From an uncultured Clostridia bacterium (lineage in GTDB: Bacteria; Bacillota; Clostridia; Lachnospirales; CAMVHY01): a stretch of DNA of 27,068 nucleotides. Made by a program: the position numbers and the translations under genes. Of this stretch, positions 1 through 7,520 are shown piece by piece. The notes below the pieces were generated by a model. That model was not told the origin of the DNA, searched no databases, and saw nothing but the letters and a program-made list of their open reading frames with translations. Location: contig CAMKTI010000010.1 in the NCBI GenBank assembly GCA_946415665.1, positions 1-27,068 of the forward strand, written 5' to 3'. How positions within the stretch are numbered: position 1 is the stretch's first letter; every line of letters begins with the position of its first letter.

Positions 1-308
1 TTTTCTAAAACTATTTTCTTTAAAAAAAATTTTGTTTGCTACTTGACAAACGAAAAATTTTGGTTTACCATTGAAAATGAGTTTTGATTTTTAGTAATAA
101 AAACAATCTCATAAAAATTTTACTTTTTGTTTGACAAGCGAGAATTTAGTAGTTACTCATAGTATGGAGTGGATTAAATAGCGTTGGATTAAATGCTAAA
201 CTTTTTGTTTATCGTTTGTTGATTCGTTGCTTTATTTAATTATTTTTCGTTTTTGTCGACATTCTCTAAAAAAAATGTGAAAAAAATATTTATCAACAAA
301 TGAAATGA
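1..308. other. AT-rich intergenic region, no gene seen
   Basis: I see no convincing open reading frame or RNA gene. Two similar stretches begin at 43 and 131. Each starts TTGACAA, is followed by a CGA-rich AT tract and ends in a TAC-containing hexamer 17 bp downstream. They may be decayed promoters or remnants of a duplicated upstream region like those elsewhere in this window, but neither has a gene behind it. Confidence 0.4.
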
Positions 309-337
309 TTGACATGAATTAAAAATTGCGGTAGAAT
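309..337 (+). promoter_or_regulatory. Sigma-70/SigA-type promoter of the 968-aa protein gene
   Basis: The -35 box TTGACA lies at 309-314 and the -10 box TAGAAT at 332-337, with a 17-bp spacer. The start codon follows about 60 bp after the expected transcription start, behind a GGAGGG ribosome binding site at 389-394. Its TTGC and TAGAATAA elements resemble those of the promoter at 20051-20080. Confidence 0.75.
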
Positions 338-402
338 AACAGTTGTTAGACATTTTAAATATATTGTTTTTAGTTTTTATTAATTAATGGAGGGTAATCA
401 AA

Positions 403-3309
403 ATGAGTGTTTTCGATGGAAAGTTGAGAAGGCATTTTTGGGGTAATATACATAAAACCTTGGTGTTTTTATGTATTGCTTCGTTCGGTACTTTTATAAC
501 TTTATCGCCAATATATGCGGCAGTTGCTATTCCTATCGCTTTGACATACGGACTAACAATTGCGGTTCCGGCTGTGTTTTTTTTAATCGCATCAGTTTGT
601 CAGATGTTTTGCAATCCTAAGGACATCAGTCAAAAAGTAGCACGAAAGATTGTGCATCTAGGGAAAATTTTTTATAATCTGGGTTTGGCGGCGTTAGGAA
701 CTGGCTTGTTTTTTATCGGTGTGTTACATTTGTTTTTTCCTGGATTAGTTGCACTTGTTGGATTATCTAGTTTGGTATGGATTATAGGTTTTACAAGCAG
801 TGTTGTTGGAATGCTTTTTATATATAGATCTTACAAAAATTTAAAAACTGGTTCTGTTAGTGATGCGAAGCGTTATATTTTGGAAGTTATGGGAAGTGAT
901 GAAAAAGATTGTGGTTATACAAAAAAGATTTTTGAAATAGTTCAACGAAATATAGATGACATTAAGTGCATTGTTAAACAAAGTATAAATCTCGATGCTA
1001 GCAATGAAGACTTGCGTAGAAGACAAACTGCGGTGATAAAAAATGAGACTCTGGTGTTGAATTATTATAAAGCTACCTCCGAAATCAATGATACTATGGA
1101 TAGGTACCAAAACATTTTAATATTTAACATTGTACATGACGGTAACCCAAAAGTAAATAATGATGAACATGCCATAGAGTTAGCACCAGAAAGTCAAAAT
1201 GAACAATTATTGTCATTGATTAAAAGTGTTGTGCAGCAATATAAAGAGCAGCTCACATTGAAAAAGTATTTATCACCGCAAGGTTATAAAAGTGAAATGG
1301 TGTCTTTAATTTTAAATAAGATGATGCAAAAAATAAAATCAAGTGTACCGTTAAACGAAAAAACTGAAAATATCGTTAACGATGCCACCAGATCAGCTGA
1401 GAAATCAATAAATAAAACATTATCTAATTTTGTTGGTTTGTTGGTGAACAAGGATAATGTTGGCAAAACAACAACTAAAGAACATCAAGGTATTGGCGAA
1501 ACAGTGGAGGAAGAAAATCAAAATATTGACAACGCAAAGAATGACGAAAAAATTAAAAATAACATTAGCAATTTAAAAGTTGAAGAAACAAAAGAAAATA
1601 TCTCATTAAACAAAAGCAATGTTGGCAAAATAGCAACTAAAGAAAATCAAGATCTTGGCGAAAGAGTAAAGGAAGAAAATCGAAATATTGACAACACAAG
1701 GGATAACGAAAAAATTAAAAATAACACTAACAATGTTACTAAATTAGCTGAGAAAGAATATCAGTACGAATACTTATTAGAAGTGAACAATGGCTTCAAA
1801 GAAGTAACACTAATGAATCCAAATCAAAACCTAAATGGAATCAGTGTATATAATTATTTATTGCAGATTTGTGATCGACTGAATTCTGATATTGTCTTAT
1901 ATGATTTCCCTAAAAACAGTGAACCTGTGCATCAGTATTCTTTGTTAGTAGACGATTTAAAATCTAGAATTCCGTCTGCTAAAAAAAGTAAGATTCGGCG
2001 AAATAGATTTTTTTTATTGTTGGGTATCATCTTAACTTTTGGCGGTGTCTTGTCTTTTATTTACCCAATTTTATTGACATTGATTGGATTATCTGGCTTA
2101 GTTGGTGAATTGTTTGCTGGAGTAGTTATTATTTGTGGATTAAGCGCGGTTTATGAATCAATAAAAAATTCTATAAGAAATTATGTGTTAGGCTCAGTCA
2201 TTGGTTTTGAACGTTCTTTATATGAAATAGCAGCTTCAAATTCCAATTGCAATGATAGCGACAGACGCATAATTTACAATGAGGTTTTTCTTCGTCTCTT
2301 GCCATTTAAACGAGAAAAAGGCAAAGACGAAAACATGTCATTTGAACGAGAAGAAGACGAAAAAATGTTTATTAAAGATGGACAAAATGAAAATGTAAAA
2401 CGTATGATTAATTTTGCAGATCAGGAGGATGAGGTGGATTTTGCAGATAAGGAGGATAAGGAGGATAAGGAACTTCGTAAGCTATTGGAGGAGAAATATA
2501 AGAATCGACCGAAAGATTTTTACCTTGTAGATGAGGACAACGAGTATGATGATGAGGACAACGGGTATGATAAAGATGATGATAATATAAACAATAGTTT
2601 AAAAATCAATAAAGACAATGACAAGCAGATTCTTGATAATCAACGTTTTTTAATTCGCCAACAAGAACGGCTATTAAACGGGTATGATATGGAGCAATTG
2701 AAAAGGAATGCAGATGATAATGTGTCGATGTTTGCTGGAGGAAATGGCGATGACAATATTGCAAATAAAACAGAAATAAAAGATGATGATAATATAAACA
2801 ATATTTTAAAAATCAATAAAGACGATGACAAGCAGATTCTTGATAATCAACGTTTTTTAATTCGCCAACAAGAACGGCTATTAAAGTTGAATAAGAATAA
2901 TTTAGACACAATTTTAAGTATAACAAATCTAAATCAGATGGACAACGAAAGTATATGGGGAAAATATGATGAATTAGAAGAATCGAGAAAACAAATTTTA
3001 AAACGTACATCAAAAAATACGTCTCTCGTTATACAAACGGCTAACTTCATGATAAAACAAAATAGTATTAAGTTAAAACTAATTATAAAAAAAGTATTAT
3101 TAGAATTAAATTTACCCTGTAAAAAGCAAGAAAATGAAAATATAATGGAAAACTGTGGAATTGGTGGGCCAAAAGGTAAGAGTATGCCTCTGACAGCGTT
3201 TAAGTCAGAAAATGTTCCAATGAAGAAAAACTGTGGAGTTGGTGGGCCAAAAGGTAAGAGTGTATCTCTGACAGCGTTTAAGTCAGAAAACGATCAAAAT
3301 CTGATTTGA
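403..3309 (+). CDS. Large repeat-rich membrane protein with duplicated hydrophobic hairpin, unknown function
   Basis: I do not recognise a family. The 968-aa product starts at ATG 403, 8 nt after GGAGGG. Hydrophobic segments lie at about residues 20-66 and 90-142, with another hairpin at about 537-590. The 105-146 and 550-590 hairpins align: both contain GVL, a Pro-kinked LFFP or FIYP turn, a GLS(S/G)LV motif and end in S-x-KN, so the membrane module is duplicated inside the protein. The segments between are long, polar and probably helical. They carry a twice-repeated block around residues 350-440 (VGK...TKE...NIDN...EKIKNN). An acidic region near 670-800 contains a 107-bp direct repeat. The last 52 residues are two 26-aa tandem repeats with NCG(I/V)GGPKGKS and LTAFKSEN. 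No Sec signal peptide is evident. An effector-like or surface protein is possible, but that is inference. Confidence 0.85.
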   Translation: MSVFDGKLRRHFWGNIHKTLVFLCIASFGTFITLSPIYAAVAIPIALTYGLTIAVPAVFFLIASVCQMFCNPKDISQKVARKIVHLGKIFYNLGLAALGTGLFFIGVLHLFFPGLVALVGLSSLVWIIGFTSSVVGMLFIYRSYKNLKTGSVSDAKRYILEVMGSDEKDCGYTKKIFEIVQRNIDDIKCIVKQSINLDASNEDLRRRQTAVIKNETLVLNYYKATSEINDTMDRYQNILIFNIVHDGNPKVNNDEHAIELAPESQNEQLLSLIKSVVQQYKEQLTLKKYLSPQGYKSEMVSLILNKMMQKIKSSVPLNEKTENIVNDATRSAEKSINKTLSNFVGLLVNKDNVGKTTTKEHQGIGETVEEENQNIDNAKNDEKIKNNISNLKVEETKENISLNKSNVGKIATKENQDLGERVKEENRNIDNTRDNEKIKNNTNNVTKLAEKEYQYEYLLEVNNGFKEVTLMNPNQNLNGISVYNYLLQICDRLNSDIVLYDFPKNSEPVHQYSLLVDDLKSRIPSAKKSKIRRNRFFLLLGIILTFGGVLSFIYPILLTLIGLSGLVGELFAGVVIICGLSAVYESIKNSIRNYVLGSVIGFERSLYEIAASNSNCNDSDRRIIYNEVFLRLLPFKREKGKDENMSFEREEDEKMFIKDGQNENVKRMINFADQEDEVDFADKEDKEDKELRKLLEEKYKNRPKDFYLVDEDNEYDDEDNGYDKDDDNINNSLKINKDNDKQILDNQRFLIRQQERLLNGYDMEQLKRNADDNVSMFAGGNGDDNIANKTEIKDDDNINNILKINKDDDKQILDNQRFLIRQQERLLKLNKNNLDTILSITNLNQMDNESIWGKYDELEESRKQILKRTSKNTSLVIQTANFMIKQNSIKLKLIIKKVLLELNLPCKKQENENIMENCGIGGPKGKSMPLTAFKSENVPMKKNCGVGGPKGKSVSLTAFKSENDQNLI
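2572..2885 (+). repeat. Pair of 107-bp direct repeats inside the 968-aa gene
   Basis: Copies at 2572-2678 and 2779-2885 differ at only two positions by eye and lie 207 bp apart. They encode the same block, including LDNQRFLIRQQERLL, and stay in frame. Near identity points to recent duplication or gene conversion. Confidence 0.9.
3151..3306 (+). repeat. Two 78-bp tandem repeats encoding the C-terminus
   Basis: Units 3151-3228 and 3229-3306 each encode 26 residues, with NCG, GGPKGKS and LTAFKSEN in the same order. They are the last codons before the stop, so the C-terminus consists of exactly two repeat units. Confidence 0.85.
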
Positions 3310-3333
3310 ATTCAAACCCAAGAAAAAACCATT

Positions 3334-3367
3334 AATGAAGGCAAATTATTTATGCCTTCATTTTTTT
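3334..3367 (+). terminator. Rho-independent terminator of the 968-aa gene
   Basis: A perfect 10-bp stem (AATGAAGGCA at 3334-3343 with TGCCTTCATT at 3353-3362) and a 9-nt loop are followed by a T run. The right arm overlaps the stop codon of the convergent gene on the minus strand, so the two transcription units share this hairpin. Confidence 0.8.
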
Positions 3368-3789
3368 AAATTAATGCCGATAATTCCTCCAACAGCTCCA
3401 CTAGAAATACAAATCAAAAAATTTGTCATGTTTCTTGACGTAAAAATAATTTTTTTAAAAATAATTAAGCCGATTATATTTAAGATAAAAGCATAAATGA
3501 ATCCCATTAACATTCCCCAAAGCCAACCATTTTTTTTTAAGATTTTTGCCGCATCAGAACCAGCAATTATTACAGAAATTATATTTATACTTAAAATAAC
3601 TAGATTTAAATTTTTGTCACCGAAATCAGTATAAGTAATTAATAATGCAAAGCTTAGCAAAAGAATTATACTTATGGCAAAAGCGATAAAAAGTGAAGTT
3701 AATATTTTTAACGCCGCTAAATTTGTTTCGGGATTAGCAAAATTTGTTTGATTTGCCTTCGATTTTTTTTTGATATCCAATTTTTTCAT
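3358..3789 (-). CDS. TIGR04086/YrzE-like four-helix membrane protein
   Basis: A small integral membrane protein of about 143 aa. A lysine-rich cytoplasmic N-terminus of about 25 residues is followed by four hydrophobic segments. The second half has the arrangement GSDAAKILKKNGWLWG, then a glycine-rich last helix ending GGIIGINLKK. This pattern matches the TIGR04086/DUF3792 (YrzE) family of Firmicutes, whose biochemical role is not known. I chose the ATG at 3789. In-frame GTG (3792) and TTG (3795) lie just upstream, and none of the three has a strong Shine-Dalgarno sequence, so the start is uncertain by a few codons. The 3' end lies inside the shared hairpin at 3334-3367. Confidence 0.65.
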   Translation of the reverse strand: MKKLDIKKKSKANQTNFANPETNLAALKILTSLFIAFAISIILLLSFALLITYTDFGDKNLNLVILSINIISVIIAGSDAAKILKKNGWLWGMLMGFIYAFILNIIGLIIFKKIIFTSRNMTNFLICISSGAVGGIIGINLKK

Positions 3790-3873
3790 CACCAAAAATT
3801 ATTTTTCACAAACCAATTATATTGTTAAAGACAAAAACTTATTACTAAAAACTTTACTCATAATTATAAGCTA

Positions 3874-3904
3874 TAAAAAAAAACGAGACTTAAAATCTCG
3901 TTTT
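3874..3904 (-). terminator. Rho-independent terminator of the ABC ATPase gene
   Basis: On the minus strand a 9-bp stem (AAAACGAGA with TCTCGTTTT; arms 3880-3888 and 3896-3904) and a 7-nt loop are followed by a T run. The TAA stop codon of the gene sits in the loop. Confidence 0.8.
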
Positions 3905-4600
3905 AATTTCATCGCTATCGACATAGTCAAAATACTCAAACGATTTACTATCTCCCTGTTTAACTATTTCACCCATGTCCAATTCATAAATCCAATCAGC
4001 TACTTTTATTGCTTCGCCAAGATTTTGTTGCATTAACAAAAAAGTTATTCCCAAATCTCTATTTGCCTTGCGAATCAATTCTAAAATTTTATCTGCAAAT
4101 AATTGATAAAATCCAAATGTCGGTTCATCTATTACTATTAAATCCGGTTGTGCAAAAATTGATCTCGCGATCAATATCAGCATTTGTTCTCCATTACATA
4201 ATTTTTCCGCTGGTGTACTAAAGCTTTTTTCTAAATTTGGAATCAAATCCAAAATAACATTAAATCTCTTTTTTAAAATAAATTTATCTCGTATTCGCCA
4301 CAATCCCAGTTCAATATTTTCTTTTACAGTCAAACCCAAAAACAAACCTTTATGTCGCTCGATACAAACCATTTTACCATTCAAATTCCTATGCCTATTT
4401 TGCAAAATACTTTTTCCCATAAATTTAATATTACCATTATCAGGTTTTATTAAACCAGCAATAATTTTAAACATCGTAGATTTACCAGAACTGACTTTAC
4501 CAAACACAGTAATAATTTTTCCAGCATCTACTTTAATAGTTACGTTATTAAGCGCTTGAACATTTACATATTTAAAATTTAATCCTGAAACTTCGAGCAA
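3890..4600 (-). CDS. ABC transporter ATP-binding protein, LivF/UrtE-like, orphan and divergent
   Basis: A 236-aa ATPase subunit. Walker A is GKVSSGKST near residue 34 and Walker B is LIVIDEP. Where most ABC ATPases have the switch histidine there is MQQN, which resembles the EQN of LivF/UrtE-type branched-chain amino acid or urea transporters. The signature motif, normally LSGGQ/E, reads LCNGE, which replaces the serine and one glycine and should weaken ATP-sandwich formation. No permease or binding-protein gene lies nearby, so the partner is elsewhere or lost. The start is TTG at 4600, 5 nt after a very strong AGGAGGAGA at 4606-4614. The substrate cannot be inferred, and functional decay is possible. 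Confidence 0.75.
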   Translation of the reverse strand: MLEVSGLNFKYVNVQALNNVTIKVDAGKIITVFGKVSSGKSTMFKIIAGLIKPDNGNIKFMGKSILQNRHRNLNGKMVCIERHKGLFLGLTVKENIELGLWRIRDKFILKKRFNVILDLIPNLEKSFSTPAEKLCNGEQMLILIARSIFAQPDLIVIDEPTFGFYQLFADKILELIRKANRDLGITFLLMQQNLGEAIKVADWIYELDMGEIVKQGDSKSFEYFDYVDSDEIKTRF

Positions 4601-4668
4601 AAAAATCTCCTCCTGAAAGACTGTGTCTAAAAAGACAGACTTTTTTAATATTTTTTTTTACAAAAAAG

Positions 4669-4790
4669 CTAACTCTTACAAAAAACAAATTTATTATCAT
4701 TATAATCAGCATAATCAGCAAAAATCTTTTTGGCGTTATAAATTTACTATCAAAAATTTTATATCTCCTATTTTTATTATCAAACTTTTT
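4669..4790 (-). pseudogene. Decayed fragment of the clpC 3' end (copy 1)
   Basis: Read on the minus strand, this stretch encodes KKIFADY and then a short tail ending in a stop. This parallels KKIFVDY and the same-length tail at the C-terminus of the intact ClpC gene at 7521. It carries a 9-bp internal duplication, and the frame is broken one or two codons upstream of the KKIF block. It is nearly identical to the copy at 6525-6637. A decayed terminator-like segment (about 4621-4660) lies on its 3' side, as beside the intact clpC. Confidence 0.7.
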
Positions 4791-4793
4791 CTA

Positions 4794-5055
4794 CATAAAT
4801 TTTAAATCTATAAATTATAATTTTGGCGTTTTTTATATTTCATATCCATAACAATTTTACATTACACTCATATTAAACGACCAATTAATTTTTTTTTACA
4901 GACCAAAACTGATTTGTTTATAATTATCTTTAGACAAATTAAAAGCTTATTGTTTTTTTGTGAATAAGTTGTAATAAAGCAAACATTTGATTTTATTTAT
5001 AAAACAAAATTATACGTAAACGTATCTGATATCAAAATCACAAAAAAAAAATCAC
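4794..5055. other. Intergenic region upstream of the first paralogue
   Basis: No gene is seen. It contains a perfect inverted repeat, ATACGT-AA-ACGTAT at 5012-5025, about 30 bp before the -35 box, which could be a protein-binding site. The following TGATATCAAAATCA stretch is conserved upstream of the second paralogue, but the palindrome itself is not. Confidence 0.4.
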
Positions 5056-5085
5056 TTGACAGATTATATATTTTTATTTTAAAAT
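5056..5085 (+). promoter_or_regulatory. Promoter of the 429-aa gene
   Basis: TTGACA (5056-5061) and TAAAAT (5080-5085) are 18 bp apart. The expected start near 5092 falls on a small hairpin (GAGGTA 5092-5097 with TACCTC 5105-5110), so the transcript would begin with a stem-loop. The promoter resembles the one at 6749-6778. Confidence 0.65.
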
Positions 5086-5141
5086 AATCCGGAGGTATTG
5101 AGCTTACCTCTTTAAAAATAAAATATAAAAGGTGATTTTGT

Positions 5142-6431
5142 ATGAATGAAAATGCTTTAACTGATCAGCAAGATACATGTTATATTAAAAATCAAGATGA
5201 ATTGATTGAGCTTTTAAATACAATTCAGTCACTTAATCAAATTTTAGCTGATGAAAAACAAAATAAACAAATAGATGAAAATACAAAGGCCAAATATTAT
5301 GAAAAGATCAGTCCGTTTAAAAAGTTTATCTACAGTAACAACTGTCACGGTACGCATAGCTTCGATGAAAAGCTTCCTCCTTATAAGCTCAGTGTATCAG
5401 GATTAATAGAAAAGAGGAAAATTGCGCAAAAGGCAATTAATAATATCGATAAACTCGTTAATCATTCGTTGATTAGCAAAAGTTTTGATTTGATTGGTTT
5501 AGATTTTGAATTTCGTAGCATAATGAGAAACGAAAACAAATATCCAAATGTACTTTCAGATGAAGTCTTAAAAAATACGAAAAGTGTTATCGCGTTTGAT
5601 AAGCAAAAAGATTACTTGGCAAACATAGAATACAAGAGTATCAAAGATTTTTTTAGTAATGCACACAAGGAATCTATACCAAACGTAGCGGAATTTATTC
5701 CGTGGTTTAAAAATAAATTTGGGAACAAAAAAATTAATAAAGAATCAGTTGGCGGTTCAATGGATATTGTTTTTAATGCTTTTGGCACTAATTCTGTTTC
5801 GGATTTTAATCAATTATTTGAGTTTATAGAACCAAATGAATTAGGATGTTTTTTTTATAGTGATGAATATTGTCAAGCTATAAAACGCGGAGCTATTAAA
5901 AAAGTAGACGAGTCTATTTTAAAATGTCTGCCAAAACATTGGTTTGATAGAAACGATTGCGTAAGTAATTTGAAAAGGTATTGTGGTGTCGGCGCGTTTG
6001 ATGATTTTGATTTAAATACTTGGAAAGATTGGTGTAAATTACTTGGGGTTAAGTTTAAGCCAATTAATGTTTTGAAATTTATTCGTGATGTATTGGCATT
6101 TTTTCGTTTTGATCGTATTAATTCATGGATTTATAACTTGGTGAGTAATAAGGTAACAACAATAAGTCAACACAATGACTATGTAAAAAATCTTGTATTG
6201 CGTATTTATAAAGATAAAAAGTATTATAAATGGATAATAGATAACCAAGAAAAATCCAGAAAGGCAAAAGAAGAACAAGCAAAACAAAATCTTTTGAATC
6301 AAAATAATAAACAAGAAAATAAAAATGCCGCTAATGATTCGGTTTTCAAAAATTTGGATGAGTCACTAACCAAAACATCAACAAATGATAAATTTCTAGA
6401 TTCAAACAAGCAGCAGCAGGAGCAATATTGA
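5142..6431 (+). CDS. Unknown 429-aa protein, paralogue of the 6811 gene
   Basis: No known family is recognised. The start ATG 5142 follows AAGGTGA with a 6-nt spacer. The protein appears soluble, with no signal peptide and no clear membrane helix. Residues about 20-110 are probably helical and residues 368-429 form a charged, Q/N/K-rich low-complexity tail. The block at about 154-197 (KQKDYL, then Y-x-x-x-K-x-F, then EF-x-x-W and KFGN) aligns with residues 25-68 of the 172-aa product at 6811-7329. The two are therefore paralogues sharing one module, with the flanking parts diverged or replaced. Their upstream regions are duplicated as well. Several Cys and aromatic residues around 235-330 suggest a folded domain, but no catalytic motif could be assigned. 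Confidence 0.85.
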   Translation: MNENALTDQQDTCYIKNQDELIELLNTIQSLNQILADEKQNKQIDENTKAKYYEKISPFKKFIYSNNCHGTHSFDEKLPPYKLSVSGLIEKRKIAQKAINNIDKLVNHSLISKSFDLIGLDFEFRSIMRNENKYPNVLSDEVLKNTKSVIAFDKQKDYLANIEYKSIKDFFSNAHKESIPNVAEFIPWFKNKFGNKKINKESVGGSMDIVFNAFGTNSVSDFNQLFEFIEPNELGCFFYSDEYCQAIKRGAIKKVDESILKCLPKHWFDRNDCVSNLKRYCGVGAFDDFDLNTWKDWCKLLGVKFKPINVLKFIRDVLAFFRFDRINSWIYNLVSNKVTTISQHNDYVKNLVLRIYKDKKYYKWIIDNQEKSRKAKEEQAKQNLLNQNNKQENKNAANDSVFKNLDESLTKTSTNDKFLDSNKQQQEQY

Positions 6432-6467
6432 TAAAAAACGGTTTGGTTAATAATAATTTTTAAAGAA

Positions 6468-6504
6468 ATAAAAAAAGCCGCGTGTATAGTCGCAGGCTTT
6501 TTTT
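6468..6504 (+). terminator. Rho-independent terminator after the 429-aa gene
   Basis: AAAAAGCC-GCG pairs with CGC-A-GGCTTTTT around a loop of about 8 nt, with one bulged A, followed by a T run. It resembles the terminator at 7465-7497 and is followed by the same type of clpC-tail sequence, which supports duplication of the whole unit. Confidence 0.75.
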
Positions 6505-6524
6505 AATGTTTTTTTTACCAAAAG

Positions 6525-6637
6525 CTAACTCTTACGGAAAACAAATTTATTATCATTATAATCAGCAAAAATCTTTTTGGCGTTACAAATTTCCTATCAA
6601 AAATTTTATATCTCCTATTTTTATTATCAAATTCTTT
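6525..6637 (-). pseudogene. Decayed fragment of the clpC 3' end (copy 2)
   Basis: The minus-strand translation gives AKKIFADYNDNKFVFRKS and a stop, to be compared with SKKIFVDYREKKVIFSND and a stop in intact ClpC. Just upstream, after a one-base deletion that shifts the frame, KEFDN...YKIFD resembles TEIED...EKILD of ClpC. A stop codon lies at 6638-6640. It cannot be translated as part of a functional gene. It sits between the terminator of the first paralogue and the promoter of the second. Confidence 0.75.
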
Positions 6638-6748
6638 CTACATAAATTTTAAGCCCATTAAAAAACCAATTAATTTTTTTATACATCAACTCTCATTTGT
6701 TTATAAGCACCCTTAAACGAGTCTGATATCAAAATCAAAAAAAATTAC

Positions 6749-6778
6749 TTAACAGATTATATATGTTTGTTTTATAAT
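6749..6778 (+). promoter_or_regulatory. Promoter of the 172-aa gene
   Basis: TTAACA (6749-6754) and TATAAT (6773-6778) are 18 bp apart, in a sequence that parallels the promoter at 5056-5085. The ribosome binding site GGAG lies at 6798-6801, 9 nt before ATG 6811. Confidence 0.65.
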
Positions 6779-6810
6779 TTATATCAAAAAGATATATGGA
6801 GTGATTTTGG

Positions 6811-7329
6811 ATGGAGGAAATTGAAACAAGCAACAACAATCTTGAAAAAAGTGATAATAAATTAAAAATTACTGACTTTAAAGAACAGAAAGATAAATTG
6901 TTTGAGATAAAATATCAAAACGTTAAAGAGTTTTGTGATAATTTATCTCATAATTCTGTTTCTAATATTAAAGAATTTGCATCATGGGTTGAAAAAAAAT
7001 TTGGCAATGAAAAAGTCGAACTTCAAAATGGTCAAAAGTGTAGCGTATGGTATTATTTGCTGATATATAAAAACGATGATAAGTTCAAAATACATTTTGA
7101 CGACAATGTCGATCTTTGTTGTCAATTATTAAAACAAGATATTGAATCTACTGGGTGGTTAACATTTTTTGTTTGTGTATCTGCGCTGTTTAGTATAGTG
7201 ATTGTTGGTATACCGTTTTTTATTATTTTAGGCAGAAAATTGATGGCTAGGAATTCGCGTAATGACTATAAATCGCTGGCTATATCTGGATATATAAATA
7301 AAAATTTCCATCCATACAAAATCACCTGA
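6811..7329 (+). CDS. Unknown membrane protein, paralogue of the 429-aa protein, possibly frameshifted at its end
   Basis: The 172-aa product shares the KQKD...EF-x-x-W...KFGN module (residues 25-68) with the 429-aa product but lacks most of its other sequence. It adds a hydrophobic segment at about 115-141 (containing FFVCVSALFS and VGIPFFIILG) followed by basic residues. The polar N-terminus holds about 110 residues. After the stop at 7327-7329, the +1 frame is open from 7298 to 7444 and encodes an acidic tail ending 20 bp before the terminator. The gene was therefore probably longer before a small indel near 7298-7322. Function is unknown. Confidence 0.75.
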   Translation: MEEIETSNNNLEKSDNKLKITDFKEQKDKLFEIKYQNVKEFCDNLSHNSVSNIKEFASWVEKKFGNEKVELQNGQKCSVWYYLLIYKNDDKFKIHFDDNVDLCCQLLKQDIESTGWLTFFVCVSALFSIVIVGIPFFIILGRKLMARNSRNDYKSLAISGYINKNFHPYKIT

Positions 7330-7444
7330 CTATTTTTTAAAAGGTCATAATAATTCAAACGAATCTCCAAAAAATAATCTCAAATCAAATGATAGAATTG
7401 ATTATGATGAAATTGATTCTATTGATTTTGATGAATTTCAATGA
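7298..7444 (+). pseudogene. Out-of-frame acidic tail of the 172-aa gene
   Basis: This +1 frame stays open for 48 codons in very AT-rich DNA and encodes an Asn/Ser-rich stretch followed by an Asp/Glu-rich end (DYDEIDSIDFDEFQ). It overlaps the last 32 nt of the preceding frame and stops just before the terminator. I read it as the displaced 3' part of the same gene. A chance open frame cannot be excluded. Confidence 0.45.
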
Positions 7445-7464
7445 AATAAGCACTGACAAATAAA

Positions 7465-7497
7465 AAAAGCCTGATTATAAAGTCTCAGGCTTTTAAT
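7465..7497 (+). terminator. Terminator between the 172-aa gene and clpC
   Basis: A perfect 10-bp stem AAAAGCCTGA (7465-7474) with TCAGGCTTTT (7485-7494) has a 10-nt loop and T-rich sequence after it. On the other strand the A run before it gives a second T tract, so it can serve both convergent units. Confidence 0.8.
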
Positions 7498-7520
7498 ATT
7501 TTTTTTAAACACAAATCAAA

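Noticed and set aside
3160..3270. GGPKGKS in the C-terminal repeats as a Walker A (P-loop) motif
   Set aside because: The glycine spacing does not fit GxxxxGK(S/T), and no Walker B or other nucleotide-binding context is present.
4623..4805. 60-codon plus-strand frame between the ABC ATPase and the 429-aa gene
   Set aside because: It lies on the opposite strand of the clpC tail fragment and the adjoining terminator remnant, and it lacks a plausible ribosome binding site.
5091..5117. Possible leader peptide (GGAGG then TTG and a stop after a few codons) before the 429-aa gene
   Set aside because: The spacing between GGAGG and TTG is only 2 nt, and the predicted transcription start falls at the same place, so initiation there is unlikely.
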